A DNA stretch of 62,768 bases from a virus. This document shows, in pieces, positions 48,011-56,889 of the stretch; position 1 is the first letter of the stretch; each line of letters begins with the position of its first letter. The notes under the pieces were generated by a model. That model searched no databases. It saw only the letters and a program-made list of their open reading frames with translations, and was not told the DNA's origin. The stretch is from positions 1 through 62,768 of the IMG/VR virus record IMGVR_UViG_3300027852_000042; one strand, written 5' to 3'. A program made the position numbers and the translations under genes.

Positions 48011-48283
48011 ATGGTGGACATGGACTTTGGTGGGATAATAAAGCCGAAATACGATAAGGTCAAAACCGTAAAGGGTGTTAAGTATTACATAATTTATCGT
48101 TGGTGGGAAGTCGTAATATTAAGGGTTGTGAAGGCTGCACAAAAAGGTATGTGGTTCTGTGGTATCGCCTGGCATGACCCTGTTTTCGGTGAGTGTACAC
48201 CCGACTTTAATTGTTGTTGTAACATTGGTAGAAAGGCATGGATTAAGTTTTCACAGAAATCGGTGGTTAATCATGGAAAATGA
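48011..48283 (+). CDS. Small hypothetical protein
   Basis: 90 aa from the ATG at 48011 with a run of Gs as ribosome site. Beta-rich, with YYIIYRWWEVVILRVV near 30-45 and a Cys cluster (FNCCCNIG). It lies between thymidylate synthase and small terminase. Function unknown. Confidence 0.45.
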   Translation: MVDMDFGGIIKPKYDKVKTVKGVKYYIIYRWWEVVILRVVKAAQKGMWFCGIAWHDPVFGECTPDFNCCCNIGRKAWIKFSQKSVVNHGK

Positions 48284-48806
48284 CCCAACAGTTCTTGGCC
48301 CAGAAGATTACTCAAGTAAGCTACCGGCCACCATAACTGAACAAGAAAGACTTTTTATGGAAGGGGTGCAAGACGGACTAAGTATGCCCCAGGCATGGGT
48401 ACAGGCCGGGTTTGAGTCTGAGAACAGAATAGATGCAGCAAGAAAGGCCAGGAGATTATTTAGGGAGATCACAAGGGACTCTATGGAGTTGGCTAAAGAG
48501 TTTCTTTTGGATGACATATTTCTCTATGGTCAACTACGGTTCCTCATTGTTTCTGCTACTAATGAGAACGCCAAGGTCAGTGCCTTAAAACTAGCTTTTG
48601 AGGTTAGAAAACTTCTTTCTGCAAACTACCAAACCGGTAAAAACATTTTAATCATAAGAAACGAAAGAGAAACCAAGGTTCAAATGGATGATGGCGCAAT
48701 AATAGACATCACCCAGATTAAAGAAGATGCTGTTTCTACCAAACCTCAACTACTACTAGAGGAAGAAGGTAGAAACGTGCCGGAGGAATCCGAAGATGCT
48801 ATCTGA
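48273..48806 (+). CDS. Terminase small subunit (probable)
   Basis: 177 aa from the ATG at 48273; overlaps both neighbours by 11 bases. Residues 20-60 have a helix-turn-helix-like helix set (TITEQERLFMEGVQDGLS, then MPQAWVQAGFESENRID), and the rest is helical with a flexible acidic tail. The call rests on size, DNA-binding-like helices and position directly before the large subunit. It would recognise the packaging site. Confidence 0.6.
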   Translation: MENDPTVLGPEDYSSKLPATITEQERLFMEGVQDGLSMPQAWVQAGFESENRIDAARKARRLFREITRDSMELAKEFLLDDIFLYGQLRFLIVSATNENAKVSALKLAFEVRKLLSANYQTGKNILIIRNERETKVQMDDGAIIDITQIKEDAVSTKPQLLLEEEGRNVPEESEDAI

Positions 48807-51099
48807 TAAAATAGAACTATCTAAGTCACAGGAAAGATTTGCTTTTTCAGATGCCGTGGTAGTTGTTATATATTCCAACACCGGTGAAGGTAAAACGTAT
48901 GCTGGTGTTATTGCCATGTTGATACATGCCAGTAGGTGTGGTAGGCCAATTAACTGCGCCATTGTAAGAGATACCCATGAAAACATAAAACTTAGCCCCG
49001 TTAGAACAATTCAAAGGGCCCTCGATGGCATAAATCCACCAGCAAAAGATGGAACTCAAAACCTATACACCTTCAAAAACGATTACAAACAACTTACAAT
49101 TCACACTCATCCAGCTATTATGGTTGATTTGTTTGGGATAGATGACCCAGCAAGTCTTTCAAGACTTCAGGGGCCTGAATATGACCTTATCTGGTTAGAG
49201 GAACCCGCCCCAATGGTATCGAAAGTAAATGCAGGATTAAGCGAGGATGTTTTTAATGCGGCTCTAGTTAGGGCCACGAGGGGTACTGCTGGTAAGTTTA
49301 ACCGACTACAGATAACTATGAATCCGGCAGAAGATACACATTGGACATTCCGTAGGTTAATAGATTGTGACCAAATCGATCCGGATAACCCTCTCATTAC
49401 TAAAGAGGTTATTAGGATACCGTATGGTGAGAATAGATTTGTTTCAGAGGTTTCAAGGCAGGGTGTAAAGGCTGCATATAAAGATGATCCAGATTCGTAT
49501 AAGAGATATGTTGGCGGAGAATTTACTGAAGTATATGGAGGTATAAAAGTTTCCCCAGATTATGTTGGTGATATCCATAGAAGTAAAGATTTTCTTTACC
49601 CTTTAGATGGTTTACAGGGGTTTAGGGGGTGGGACGGATGGACAAACCCATCTTGTTACGACATTAAAACGAAGATATTAACGAACAATGGATGGAAACA
49701 TTACTCGAACTTCGATAAGAAAAGTGATTTGGTTTTAACTCTAAACCCTGATACCAGAATTATAGAGTATCAGGAAGCCACGGGCGTTATAGTCAAACTA
49801 TTTACCGGTCAGATGTGTCACTGGAATAACAAGAACTATGATGTGAGGGTTACGTTTGACCATGATATGTGTCATGATCAAAAGGGTAAAATAGATTTTG
49901 TCAAGGCATATGCATACGAAGAGTATGTATTGCCTGGGAGTGGCATTTGGCCTGGCAATATAAAAAAGGGAATGAGTGATATTCTGGGTGACGTTTCACC
50001 CGTAGATTTCTGCGCGTTTTATTTTATTTTTATGAAATATGGTTTTTTAAGTTCATTCGAAGTAGGAATTAACTCTAAGGTCACAGCTCTTTTTGACAAA
50101 CAAAAAGATAGTATAGATGATTTTTTATCTCGCGTTGGTGATTCACATTGGGATGGTTTATGTTGGTGGGTAAGGGTGTCTGACACAATGTTTGATTTTT
50201 TAAGACGGTCGAGGGCAACCAGTGATTTTATGCCCAGTTGGCTTGAAGATATGCCTGGGGATGCAATAGGGGCTGGTTTATATTTTTCTAACAAGTTTTC
50301 TGAGGCTAATGAATCACGACCACACTTAGAGGGAAGGTCTACTGGGTTAACTATGAAGTCATCGAGACGTAAGGGGGCCGAACTTAGGGGTGATTTTCTT
50401 TCTACACAAGAAGTATCTGAGGAAAAAGTATGGTGCATCTCCGTTCCAAACAGGATTATAGCTGTTCAAAGAAATGGTCCTCCTGTATGGAATGGCAACT
50501 GTATCTTGGGCCAAATAGCTCACAACGGAAGATTGACCTTTCTTGATTCGGTAAGAATATCTAATTCAGATGTCGGTGTTTTGATTAATTCTAAGGTAAA
50601 TCCCCTCCTGCAATCTCCTCGATGGAAAGGTAAGTGTAATGGTTGGAGGGATATTGGTGATGTTTCAATGAAAACTCCAGATCAAAGTAATAGGGAAGAA
50701 TCGGCCTCTAGGGTTGTAGAGGCCGAATTAGATACTTACTTTGAATGCGGACCTAAACATTGGACGTACTTAAAGAAGGCTGTTATTCGGGCTCTAAACA
50801 TGTCTATCCAGGGTAAGCCAGCCATTTGTCTAAGTTCGCGAGAGAAGCTTTTACATGCTGCCTTACGTGGTGGTTGGCAATATAAGACCGATCATTCCGG
50901 AAATATAGTAAGTGGTATCCCGGATAAAAATGAACATAGTCATATTGGAGATTGTTTTGCAAACCTTGTTAGCGTTTTATTGCCGGGCACAAATTTACGA
51001 AGCGCGAAAAGAGAACAGTTGCGTAAAATGAGTGCTCGGGGTAGGAAAAGGGCTGCATCCTATAGTCAAGGAGGAAGCCAAAGGAAGATAACTTTGTAA
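48796..51099 (+). CDS. terL: Terminase large subunit interrupted by an intein
   Basis: 767 aa precursor; about 485 aa after intein removal, a usual length for a terminase. ATPase: Walker A GEGKT at 30-34 in SNTGEGKTYAG, Walker B LIWLEE at 131-136. Nuclease: RGWDGWTNPS at 277-286 (Asp280) continues across the intein into CILGQIAHNGRLTFLD. The intein (282 aa) sits in the nuclease active site, just after its first Asp. The enzyme packages DNA into the procapsid using ATP and cuts it. Confidence 0.9.
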   Translation: MLSDKIELSKSQERFAFSDAVVVVIYSNTGEGKTYAGVIAMLIHASRCGRPINCAIVRDTHENIKLSPVRTIQRALDGINPPAKDGTQNLYTFKNDYKQLTIHTHPAIMVDLFGIDDPASLSRLQGPEYDLIWLEEPAPMVSKVNAGLSEDVFNAALVRATRGTAGKFNRLQITMNPAEDTHWTFRRLIDCDQIDPDNPLITKEVIRIPYGENRFVSEVSRQGVKAAYKDDPDSYKRYVGGEFTEVYGGIKVSPDYVGDIHRSKDFLYPLDGLQGFRGWDGWTNPSCYDIKTKILTNNGWKHYSNFDKKSDLVLTLNPDTRIIEYQEATGVIVKLFTGQMCHWNNKNYDVRVTFDHDMCHDQKGKIDFVKAYAYEEYVLPGSGIWPGNIKKGMSDILGDVSPVDFCAFYFIFMKYGFLSSFEVGINSKVTALFDKQKDSIDDFLSRVGDSHWDGLCWWVRVSDTMFDFLRRSRATSDFMPSWLEDMPGDAIGAGLYFSNKFSEANESRPHLEGRSTGLTMKSSRRKGAELRGDFLSTQEVSEEKVWCISVPNRIIAVQRNGPPVWNGNCILGQIAHNGRLTFLDSVRISNSDVGVLINSKVNPLLQSPRWKGKCNGWRDIGDVSMKTPDQSNREESASRVVEAELDTYFECGPKHWTYLKKAVIRALNMSIQGKPAICLSSREKLLHAALRGGWQYKTDHSGNIVSGIPDKNEHSHIGDCFANLVSVLLPGTNLRSAKREQLRKMSARGRKRAASYSQGGSQRKITL
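49654..50499 (+). other. Intein (Hint domain) inserted in the terminase nuclease site
   Basis: Residues 287-568 of the precursor. Block A begins with Cys1: CYDIKTKILTNNGWKHYSNF; block B contains VRVTFDHDMCH (T-x-x-H); the C-terminal end is VWNGN followed by Cys+1 of the extein. The penultimate residue is Gly rather than His. The middle 130 residues have no clear LAGLIDADG motif, though FCAFYFIFMKYGF and WLEDMPGDAIGAGLYF could be decayed versions. Confidence 0.85.
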
Positions 51100-51323
51100 T
51101 GGTAAAACTAGAAACGAGTGGACATAAGGCGTGGTGGCCGATGCTCCAACAGATTAGTAAGGGGGTATCTATTGAATGTTATAGAAACATGGATACCGGG
51201 GAAGAATATGTTTCGGAGAAAGGTTGGAACGGGGAACCCCCATCTGGCGGATCTGGTATACAGATTTCGATGAGTGCAAATAAAAAATATTTAGATGGAT
51301 ATGATAAAATAAAATGGGATTAA
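51099..51323 (+). CDS. Small hypothetical protein
   Basis: 74 aa, overlapping the terminase stop by one base (TAATG). WWPMLQQISKGVSIECYRNMDTGEEY, then GGSGIQISMS. No family recognised. Position between terminase and portal is common for small head-assembly proteins. Confidence 0.5.
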   Translation: MVKLETSGHKAWWPMLQQISKGVSIECYRNMDTGEEYVSEKGWNGEPPSGGSGIQISMSANKKYLDGYDKIKWD

Positions 51324-51335
51324 TAAATATTTTTC

Positions 51336-51365
51336 TTGACATTTTATATCTTATTGTTTTTTAAT
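51336..51365 (+). promoter_or_regulatory. Candidate promoter for the structural genes
   Basis: TTGACA (51336-51341), 18-base spacer, TTTAAT (51360-51365). It lies in the only sizeable gap between terminase and portal. It may add transcription of the structural genes. Confidence 0.5.
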
Positions 51366-51401
51366 AAAAAAAACAGTTTAACTTTTTGGGGGTTAAAATA
51401 G

Positions 51402-53288
51402 ATGGCCATAATAGACCCTGTCGATATAAAAAAACGGATTGCCGAAATAGCTTCAGAAACAAGTTCCAAGAGGTTTGACGACCAAGAACTAGGCGAACGA
51501 GAGGAAGCTGCGACAAGATATGCTGGAGAAAATGAGAAACACTTTGTAGACTATTGCTACGATAACATTAGGGTCTCGACTTCAAGCATGACCGAAGTTA
51601 GGGCTGCCCAGAAAGAGTGTTTAGCTGTTTACGAGGAAAGGGAACCAGATTCCTTTAGTGACAAAGAGTTTTGGCAAACAAAAGCAACCATACCTAAGCC
51701 ACATAGTGCTGTTCAGTATGCTATGTCAACAATTAAAAAAGCTTTCCCATCAAATTTCTTTACCATAGACAGCGAGACCCGCCCATCTTATGCCGAATTC
51801 TGGAAAACCCTATTAGGCCATTATCTCGGAAGAGACAGAGCTAATTTTGGGTTGAAGTTTTCTGATGCCACTGGAATGGGTTTTGCAATCGGACAAAGCC
51901 TTGAAATAATTCCAAGGTGGGACAGTAAAACTGGGTTGTCTATTGTTTTGGTTGAGCCATGGAAAATTCATCGAGACCCTGAAGCTATCCCAAGGGAACC
52001 CCAATCCGGACTGTATTGGATACATCAAGAGTTTTTAGATCTGTTTGTTTTGAAGAAATCTGAGGAGCTTGGACGGTACACTAACATAAGCAAGGTATCT
52101 GATTTTTGCAGCAACAATCCTACCGAAAATAAAGATTTAACGGAAGAGGAGATTGCCAGGCGAAAGCAAATGATTTGGACTAAATCGTCCTTTCGTAAGT
52201 CTGTATTGACCTCTGAGTTTTGGGGGACCATCCTTGATTCAAGGGGTGATCTTTTGTTGCCGGATGCAACTTATACCATTGCTGGTGTTAATGTTATTAA
52301 GATCCCAAAAAGAACACCTTTCAAATCTATGAGGTGGCCCGGCACGTCTTTTAGTCCATTACCACATTTTACTAGATATGAAGGTAGGGGACTTCTTAAT
52401 GGTGTTCTTTCAATTTGGTATCTCATGAATAATCTTCTCTGTTTACATGCAGACAACTTAAATTGGGCGGTTAACCCAATGACAGAGATTGTCCTTAATT
52501 CTCTAGTTGATCAAGATGATATAGACTCATATCCAGGTAAGCAAGTTCTGGTAAAGGAATCAATAAATGGTCAACAGGTAATTAGAGACGTTGGCAGTAG
52601 GTCAAGCACAAACGAAGCTCTTGCTAACCTACAGTTTTTTGATCAATCGTTTCAAAGGGGATCATATGTGACTGATGCCGTTCAGGGGTTACCTGGATAC
52701 CGAAAAGAAATTACGTTGGGAGAATTTGAGAACAATCTTAGTCAAGCACTTGGTGTATTTTCATTAATTGGTGACACACTTGAAAGCGCGGCTATATGGG
52801 TAATCAAAGCTGCTTCGGAGACGATAAGGTTAAATGTTGGATTTAAAGAGTTGCTGGAGATATTTGATCCGGAGGTCGTAACAGCCTTATATGACAGTCA
52901 ATCTCCCAATAAGGTTGGATTACCTCCACTAAGTGGGGCTATCTCTGTTGGTGGTCTTTCTTCTGTAACAAGAGAAAAGGAAATACTCAGGGCTATCTTT
53001 AATTACATTCTACCATTGTTCGACAATGATGTGTTTAAGCCATATTTAAAGCCATACGAGGTGTTGTCTGCTATTATAGAAAAATCAGACTTAAAGGCGG
53101 AGGGATTAATAATAAAGCCAGAAAAAGCTATGCCAATAGATGACGCTCAACAGGGGGTTCAAGAAGAGAATATAGGTAGTGATGACGCAAGAGCAATGGA
53201 AGAACATGAGGCAAAATTGGCAAACTTTGATGTACAGAAAATGGCCGCACAGAATAAACTTCGGGAGGTAGGTAATGCCAGAGTATGA
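51402..53288 (+). CDS. Portal protein
   Basis: 628 aa, GGGGG site upstream. Known portal features in order: an N-terminal helix, YDNIRVSTSSMTEVRAAQKECLA, PKPHSAVQYAMSTIKKAFPSNFF near 99-121 (a segment typical of podovirus portals), IVLVEPWKIHRDPEA, then a clip and stem region (GLLNGVLSIWYLMNNLLCLHADN) and a C-terminal helical barrel. It forms the dodecameric ring at one capsid vertex. Position between terminase and scaffold supports the call. Confidence 0.85.
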   Translation: MAIIDPVDIKKRIAEIASETSSKRFDDQELGEREEAATRYAGENEKHFVDYCYDNIRVSTSSMTEVRAAQKECLAVYEEREPDSFSDKEFWQTKATIPKPHSAVQYAMSTIKKAFPSNFFTIDSETRPSYAEFWKTLLGHYLGRDRANFGLKFSDATGMGFAIGQSLEIIPRWDSKTGLSIVLVEPWKIHRDPEAIPREPQSGLYWIHQEFLDLFVLKKSEELGRYTNISKVSDFCSNNPTENKDLTEEEIARRKQMIWTKSSFRKSVLTSEFWGTILDSRGDLLLPDATYTIAGVNVIKIPKRTPFKSMRWPGTSFSPLPHFTRYEGRGLLNGVLSIWYLMNNLLCLHADNLNWAVNPMTEIVLNSLVDQDDIDSYPGKQVLVKESINGQQVIRDVGSRSSTNEALANLQFFDQSFQRGSYVTDAVQGLPGYRKEITLGEFENNLSQALGVFSLIGDTLESAAIWVIKAASETIRLNVGFKELLEIFDPEVVTALYDSQSPNKVGLPPLSGAISVGGLSSVTREKEILRAIFNYILPLFDNDVFKPYLKPYEVLSAIIEKSDLKAEGLIIKPEKAMPIDDAQQGVQEENIGSDDARAMEEHEAKLANFDVQKMAAQNKLREVGNARV

Positions 53289-53571
53289 TAGGATATCCCC
53301 ACTTTCTTTAGACGTTATAGTTGGGAAGCCCAAAAAAACAAAGGAGCCTATACGAAGGGAAGAGTATCGAGATATTATACAAGACCTTACAGCCGATGGA
53401 GGTGTGGTTGTAAGACACGTAATAACTGCTTACGTTAAAAGGGTAGAGGAGTTGGCAAAACAAGATATTGCTTGTTGTACCTATATGAGCATATTAGAAC
53501 CCATTAAAAGGGAAATTAACCTTGGAGAAGCAATAAGAAGGAGCATGGAAAAAGAAATTCTCTCCAAATAA
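53275..53571 (+). CDS. Small protein between portal and scaffold
   Basis: 98 aa, overlapping the portal gene by 14 bases. Helical and charged, with a CC pair. No family recognised. Genes here can be head-assembly factors. Between it and the scaffold gene are two short hairpins (53577-53600 and 53613-53624). Confidence 0.45.
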   Translation: MPEYDRISPLSLDVIVGKPKKTKEPIRREEYRDIIQDLTADGGVVVRHVITAYVKRVEELAKQDIACCTYMSILEPIKREINLGEAIRRSMEKEILSK

Positions 53572-53642
53572 AAAGATCGCCCCCAAGGGATACCGATCTA
53601 AACATGGCCCCGTAACGGGTACGCCGAAAAAAGGAGAATAGT

Positions 53643-54521
53643 ATGGGTGACGATATTCAGGAAGTAGACGAACTGTCTCTTGATGATGCATTAGAGAAAG
53701 CAAGAAACGCTCATGTGGTTGTCGATATCATCGACAACGATGACCCCCCAATTAAAGATGATGATGTGGTGCTTGACCCACCTGTAGTAGATTCTGATGA
53801 TGATACGCTGGCTTTTAAGCCTAAGTATTCTTCTCATGAAGAAGCTGAGAAAGGTGTTAAAGAAGCCGAAAGGGTTATGCATGAGACAAGAATTGAAAAC
53901 AAGCGGCTAACCGAAAGGGTAGAGGAGCTTGAGGCTATGGACCGTGAAGGTAAGGATACTGATATTTCTGATCCTGAACCTCCGGACCTTGTTCAAGAGA
54001 CTGTTTTAGATACAATTAAAACCATAAACACACTAGACGTTACGGACCCAAATTACGATAAAAACGTTGCTGAATCGTGGTCTAACTCAATAAAAAAAGC
54101 GGTTGAAACGGCAGTTTCCGATGTTGATAAAAAGTTAGATGATCGGTTTAAGCAGGATGCATCCGCCCGAGAAGAGGATCAAAACATTACAAGAACAAGA
54201 ACCTTGGTTTCCAAGAAAGTTAAGGATGCCGGGTTAAATGGTGATAAGAATTCTCTTGACATGAAATTGTTTTGGATGTGCTCTGAAGAGGCTGTCGGTT
54301 CTACGTTAGGTGAACAAATAGATAATACTATTAACCTTGTAAACAGGGTTAAAGCCGATGTGTCTAAACCGTTTTTAGAGTCGCAACAACTTACTGATGA
54401 GCAACGAGCAGAAAATGAAGTTTTGGGTCTTAGTGGCAACCTTCCTGATGTTGACGATGAAAAAGAACATAAGCCCTTATCGTTCGATGATGCATTGCGT
54501 AAATCTGAACGGAGAATATAG
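53643..54521 (+). CDS. Scaffolding protein
   Basis: 292 aa with AGGAG upstream. Very acidic N-terminal 60 residues, coiled coil (RIENKRLTERVEELEAMD) and a C-terminal helix ending FDDALRKSERRI. This composition and position just before the capsid gene fit a scaffold that guides capsid assembly. Confidence 0.75.
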   Translation: MGDDIQEVDELSLDDALEKARNAHVVVDIIDNDDPPIKDDDVVLDPPVVDSDDDTLAFKPKYSSHEEAEKGVKEAERVMHETRIENKRLTERVEELEAMDREGKDTDISDPEPPDLVQETVLDTIKTINTLDVTDPNYDKNVAESWSNSIKKAVETAVSDVDKKLDDRFKQDASAREEDQNITRTRTLVSKKVKDAGLNGDKNSLDMKLFWMCSEEAVGSTLGEQIDNTINLVNRVKADVSKPFLESQQLTDEQRAENEVLGLSGNLPDVDDEKEHKPLSFDDALRKSERRI

Positions 54522-54532
54522 TGAGGTGAAAA

Positions 54533-55498
54533 ATGGCACCATTTAATTGGGAGTTTGATAGTGATATTGGTGTGTATAAGAACCGGTATCTTAGCGATAA
54601 GATGTTGGTTAGTTCTTTGGTCGAGACTAAAATAGTCCCATTCACGTCCAAGGTTGAGGGTTTTGGAAAGCAACAGGGTGAGTGGGTTAATATTATGCAC
54701 GTAAACGAGCTTCCCCAACCGGCTGACGCTAGGCTCGATGAGGAAACCAGAATTCCTATCGATAAGATAACTTACGGGGAACGTCCCATTAAGGTGTATG
54801 ACTGGGGCCGTGGGTGTGAGTACACAGATTTGGCTGTTCAGTTGGGTAAGTTCGACCCGGCAAGTGTTATTCAAAAGGCCTTAATGCGACAGATGAATGG
54901 GGCAATGGATACGGCTGCCGCCGATGCTTTTCAGAACACTGATGTAAAAATTTGTTTTGTCCCTACTGCTGCGGATGCCGGTACTTTTTATACTACAGGG
55001 AGTCCTGGTGGAGCGGCTGCCGCAAGTAACATTACCTTTGTTCATATGGGTATATTGGCAGATTACCTGTCAGGCGATATACATTGTCCTCCGTATACTG
55101 GTGAGGACTATATAATGTTGTCATGCCGAAAGACTCTTAGGGGGTTAAAGTCTGATTCCCTTTGGCAAAATGTTCACCTGTATCTGCAAAAGGGAGATCT
55201 TTTCTTCAAGGGAGAAAACGGTAAGGCCGAGAATATACGGTGTGTCCAGGTTGACAGGGAGGAGGCAATCAGTAACACTGCCGGAGCCTCTGCTGTGCTT
55301 GGAGATGCAATGGTGTTTGGTGATGAGGCTGTAAGTAGGGTTGAGGTTATGACACCTCAGCTTTTTGCTGATCCCAACTACCAAAGTGATTTCGGTCGAA
55401 CAAAAGCCATTGCATGGAGAGGTATTATTTCGTTTGCGTCCACATGGAATGTTGCCGATGACAGGAAAGCCAAGGTAATCCGGATAACAAGTACTTAA
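54533..55498 (+). CDS. Major capsid protein
   Basis: 321 aa, strong AGGTG site. Order typical of the podovirus/N4-type HK97-fold capsid proteins: WVNIMHVNELPQPADARLDEE near 59-79, YDWGRGCEYTDLAVQLG, DTAAADAFQNT, and ASTWNVADDRKAKVIRI at the end. Directly after the scaffold gene. Confidence 0.85.
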   Translation: MAPFNWEFDSDIGVYKNRYLSDKMLVSSLVETKIVPFTSKVEGFGKQQGEWVNIMHVNELPQPADARLDEETRIPIDKITYGERPIKVYDWGRGCEYTDLAVQLGKFDPASVIQKALMRQMNGAMDTAAADAFQNTDVKICFVPTAADAGTFYTTGSPGGAAAASNITFVHMGILADYLSGDIHCPPYTGEDYIMLSCRKTLRGLKSDSLWQNVHLYLQKGDLFFKGENGKAENIRCVQVDREEAISNTAGASAVLGDAMVFGDEAVSRVEVMTPQLFADPNYQSDFGRTKAIAWRGIISFASTWNVADDRKAKVIRITST

Positions 55499-55525
55499 TC
55501 AATCCGGTAAATAGGAGGTAAAATT

Positions 55526-55990
55526 ATGTATGGAACCGAAAATATAAGGGTGGAGATATTCCAGGATGAGACCAACGGCGTTGACGCTGTTCACGCTCTT
55601 GAGGTTGCGGCTGCCGACTTGGGACCTGTCTTCGATGTTGTTGAGCCCATCACGGTTACTCGTTTTGGGATTATGCCCACCGTAACCTTTGCTTATGATA
55701 CCCAAACCGCAGAGGGGGAGGTTACGCTTGATCGAAGGGTTGCCTATGGTAGTGATACCGGAAGGGTTGAACTCGCAAGAGTTAAGTCCGCAGATGCCAC
55801 TCCTGCTGGTACTACGATCAAAAAAGACTTCAACGGCATTGATTGTGATGTGGGAGATCAGCTTTTACTGGAGGCTGCGGTTGCGGCTACTGGTGGCGGT
55901 GCTATTGCCGGTGATTTTAAGGCATACTTCTGTTGGAAGCCAAGGCCTGAAACAACTGGGAACCAGGCAGAGCAAACCGATACACTTTAA
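55526..55990 (+). CDS. Minor head or decoration protein
   Basis: 154 aa, AGGAGG upstream. Beta-rich, with VTLDRRVAYGSD, VGDQLLLEAAVAATGGG and IAGDFKAYFCWKPRPE near the end. Position after the capsid gene and beta-sandwich-like pattern suggest a decoration protein; unproven. Followed by a hairpin at 55998-56027. Confidence 0.6.
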   Translation: MYGTENIRVEIFQDETNGVDAVHALEVAAADLGPVFDVVEPITVTRFGIMPTVTFAYDTQTAEGEVTLDRRVAYGSDTGRVELARVKSADATPAGTTIKKDFNGIDCDVGDQLLLEAAVAATGGGAIAGDFKAYFCWKPRPETTGNQAEQTDTL

Positions 55991-55997
55991 CCGGTTT

Positions 55998-56027
55998 AAA
56001 AAAGGGGGGGGTAAGCTCCCCCTTTTT
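55998..56027 (+). terminator. Hairpin after the capsid/decoration genes
   Basis: A run of As and eight Gs (55998-56011) pairs imperfectly with CCCCC TTTTT (56018-56027) around a six-base loop. It could end or attenuate the transcript, giving more head protein than tail protein. Confidence 0.55.
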
Positions 56028-56049
56028 GCTTTAAGAAGGAGATTTGTAT

Positions 56050-56487
56050 ATGCAGAAAATTTTTACAAAAAACAGGGGGTCATTTGATTTTCATCAAACG
56101 TGGATAAAAGAAGGGGGTAGACACCTTGGGTTGCTTTGTTCTGGTGGATACTTAATGACTAGCGGGCTGCCCATTCCGAACGAATCTTTTTTGAAAGATG
56201 TTATTCCTGAAGGGAAAGATCTTACTGCGGCCCTCAAGTGGTGGAAAAACAAGGATGATCCAAATACAAAAAAGAAGTCTATAAAAGTTAGCCCGGACAA
56301 TACCTATAGTTTTAATGACGGTTCGCCTATAGAGACCGTCACAGATCTTATAGAGAATATGCCATCGGGTCCAACCCTTGATGCCGCCCTAAGATGGTGG
56401 GCCAAGAAACAAGAACAAGAAGAGTTTGAGGCAATGAAAGCCAAAGCTAAGAGTGCTAAGGAGAATAGGAAACCGGTAAAAATATAG
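56050..56487 (+). CDS. Head-completion-type protein
   Basis: 145 aa from the ATG at 56050 with GAAGGAG upstream. Two similar segments, DLTAALKWWKNKDD and TLDAALRWWAKKQE, suggest internal repetition. Basic C-terminus. Role inferred from position only. Confidence 0.5.
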   Translation: MQKIFTKNRGSFDFHQTWIKEGGRHLGLLCSGGYLMTSGLPIPNESFLKDVIPEGKDLTAALKWWKNKDDPNTKKKSIKVSPDNTYSFNDGSPIETVTDLIENMPSGPTLDAALRWWAKKQEQEEFEAMKAKAKSAKENRKPVKI

Positions 56488-56499
56488 TGAGGGAGTAAG

Positions 56500-56886
56500 A
56501 TGTCTAAATGGCAAAACGATTTAATGCTTGATGCCGCGCTTGATTATGTTGCTGACGCCGATTTAATGACAGTGTGTACAAGTCAACCTACTTCATATGC
56601 TGAGGCTACCACCAACGTTGGATCTGGTGGGTATAAACTCGCTGATGTTGCATTAGTAGGGGGGGACTTTACTAAGGCAGATGGAGATGTTAGCGGAAGA
56701 AAACTAACTATCGGAGAGAAGGCAAGTGTTGATGTGGATGTAACTGGCTCTGCCCAACATGTCGCCCTGGTTACAATTGGAACCACTACCCTTCGATATG
56801 TTACAACCAAAGCGACTGAAACAATAAACTCTGGTACGCAGATAACTATTCCTGCGTGGGATATTGAACTCAGGGATTCAGCTTAA
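56500..56886 (+). CDS. Structural protein with WQND N-terminus
   Basis: 128 aa. Starts MSKWQNDLMLDAALDYVADAD and contains GDVSGRKLTIG and ITIPAWDIELRDS. I have seen this plan in small virion proteins from other phages. Beta-rich. Position suggests a head or tail-attachment role. Confidence 0.6.
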   Translation: MSKWQNDLMLDAALDYVADADLMTVCTSQPTSYAEATTNVGSGGYKLADVALVGGDFTKADGDVSGRKLTIGEKASVDVDVTGSAQHVALVTIGTTTLRYVTTKATETINSGTQITIPAWDIELRDSA

Positions 56887-56889
56887 ATC

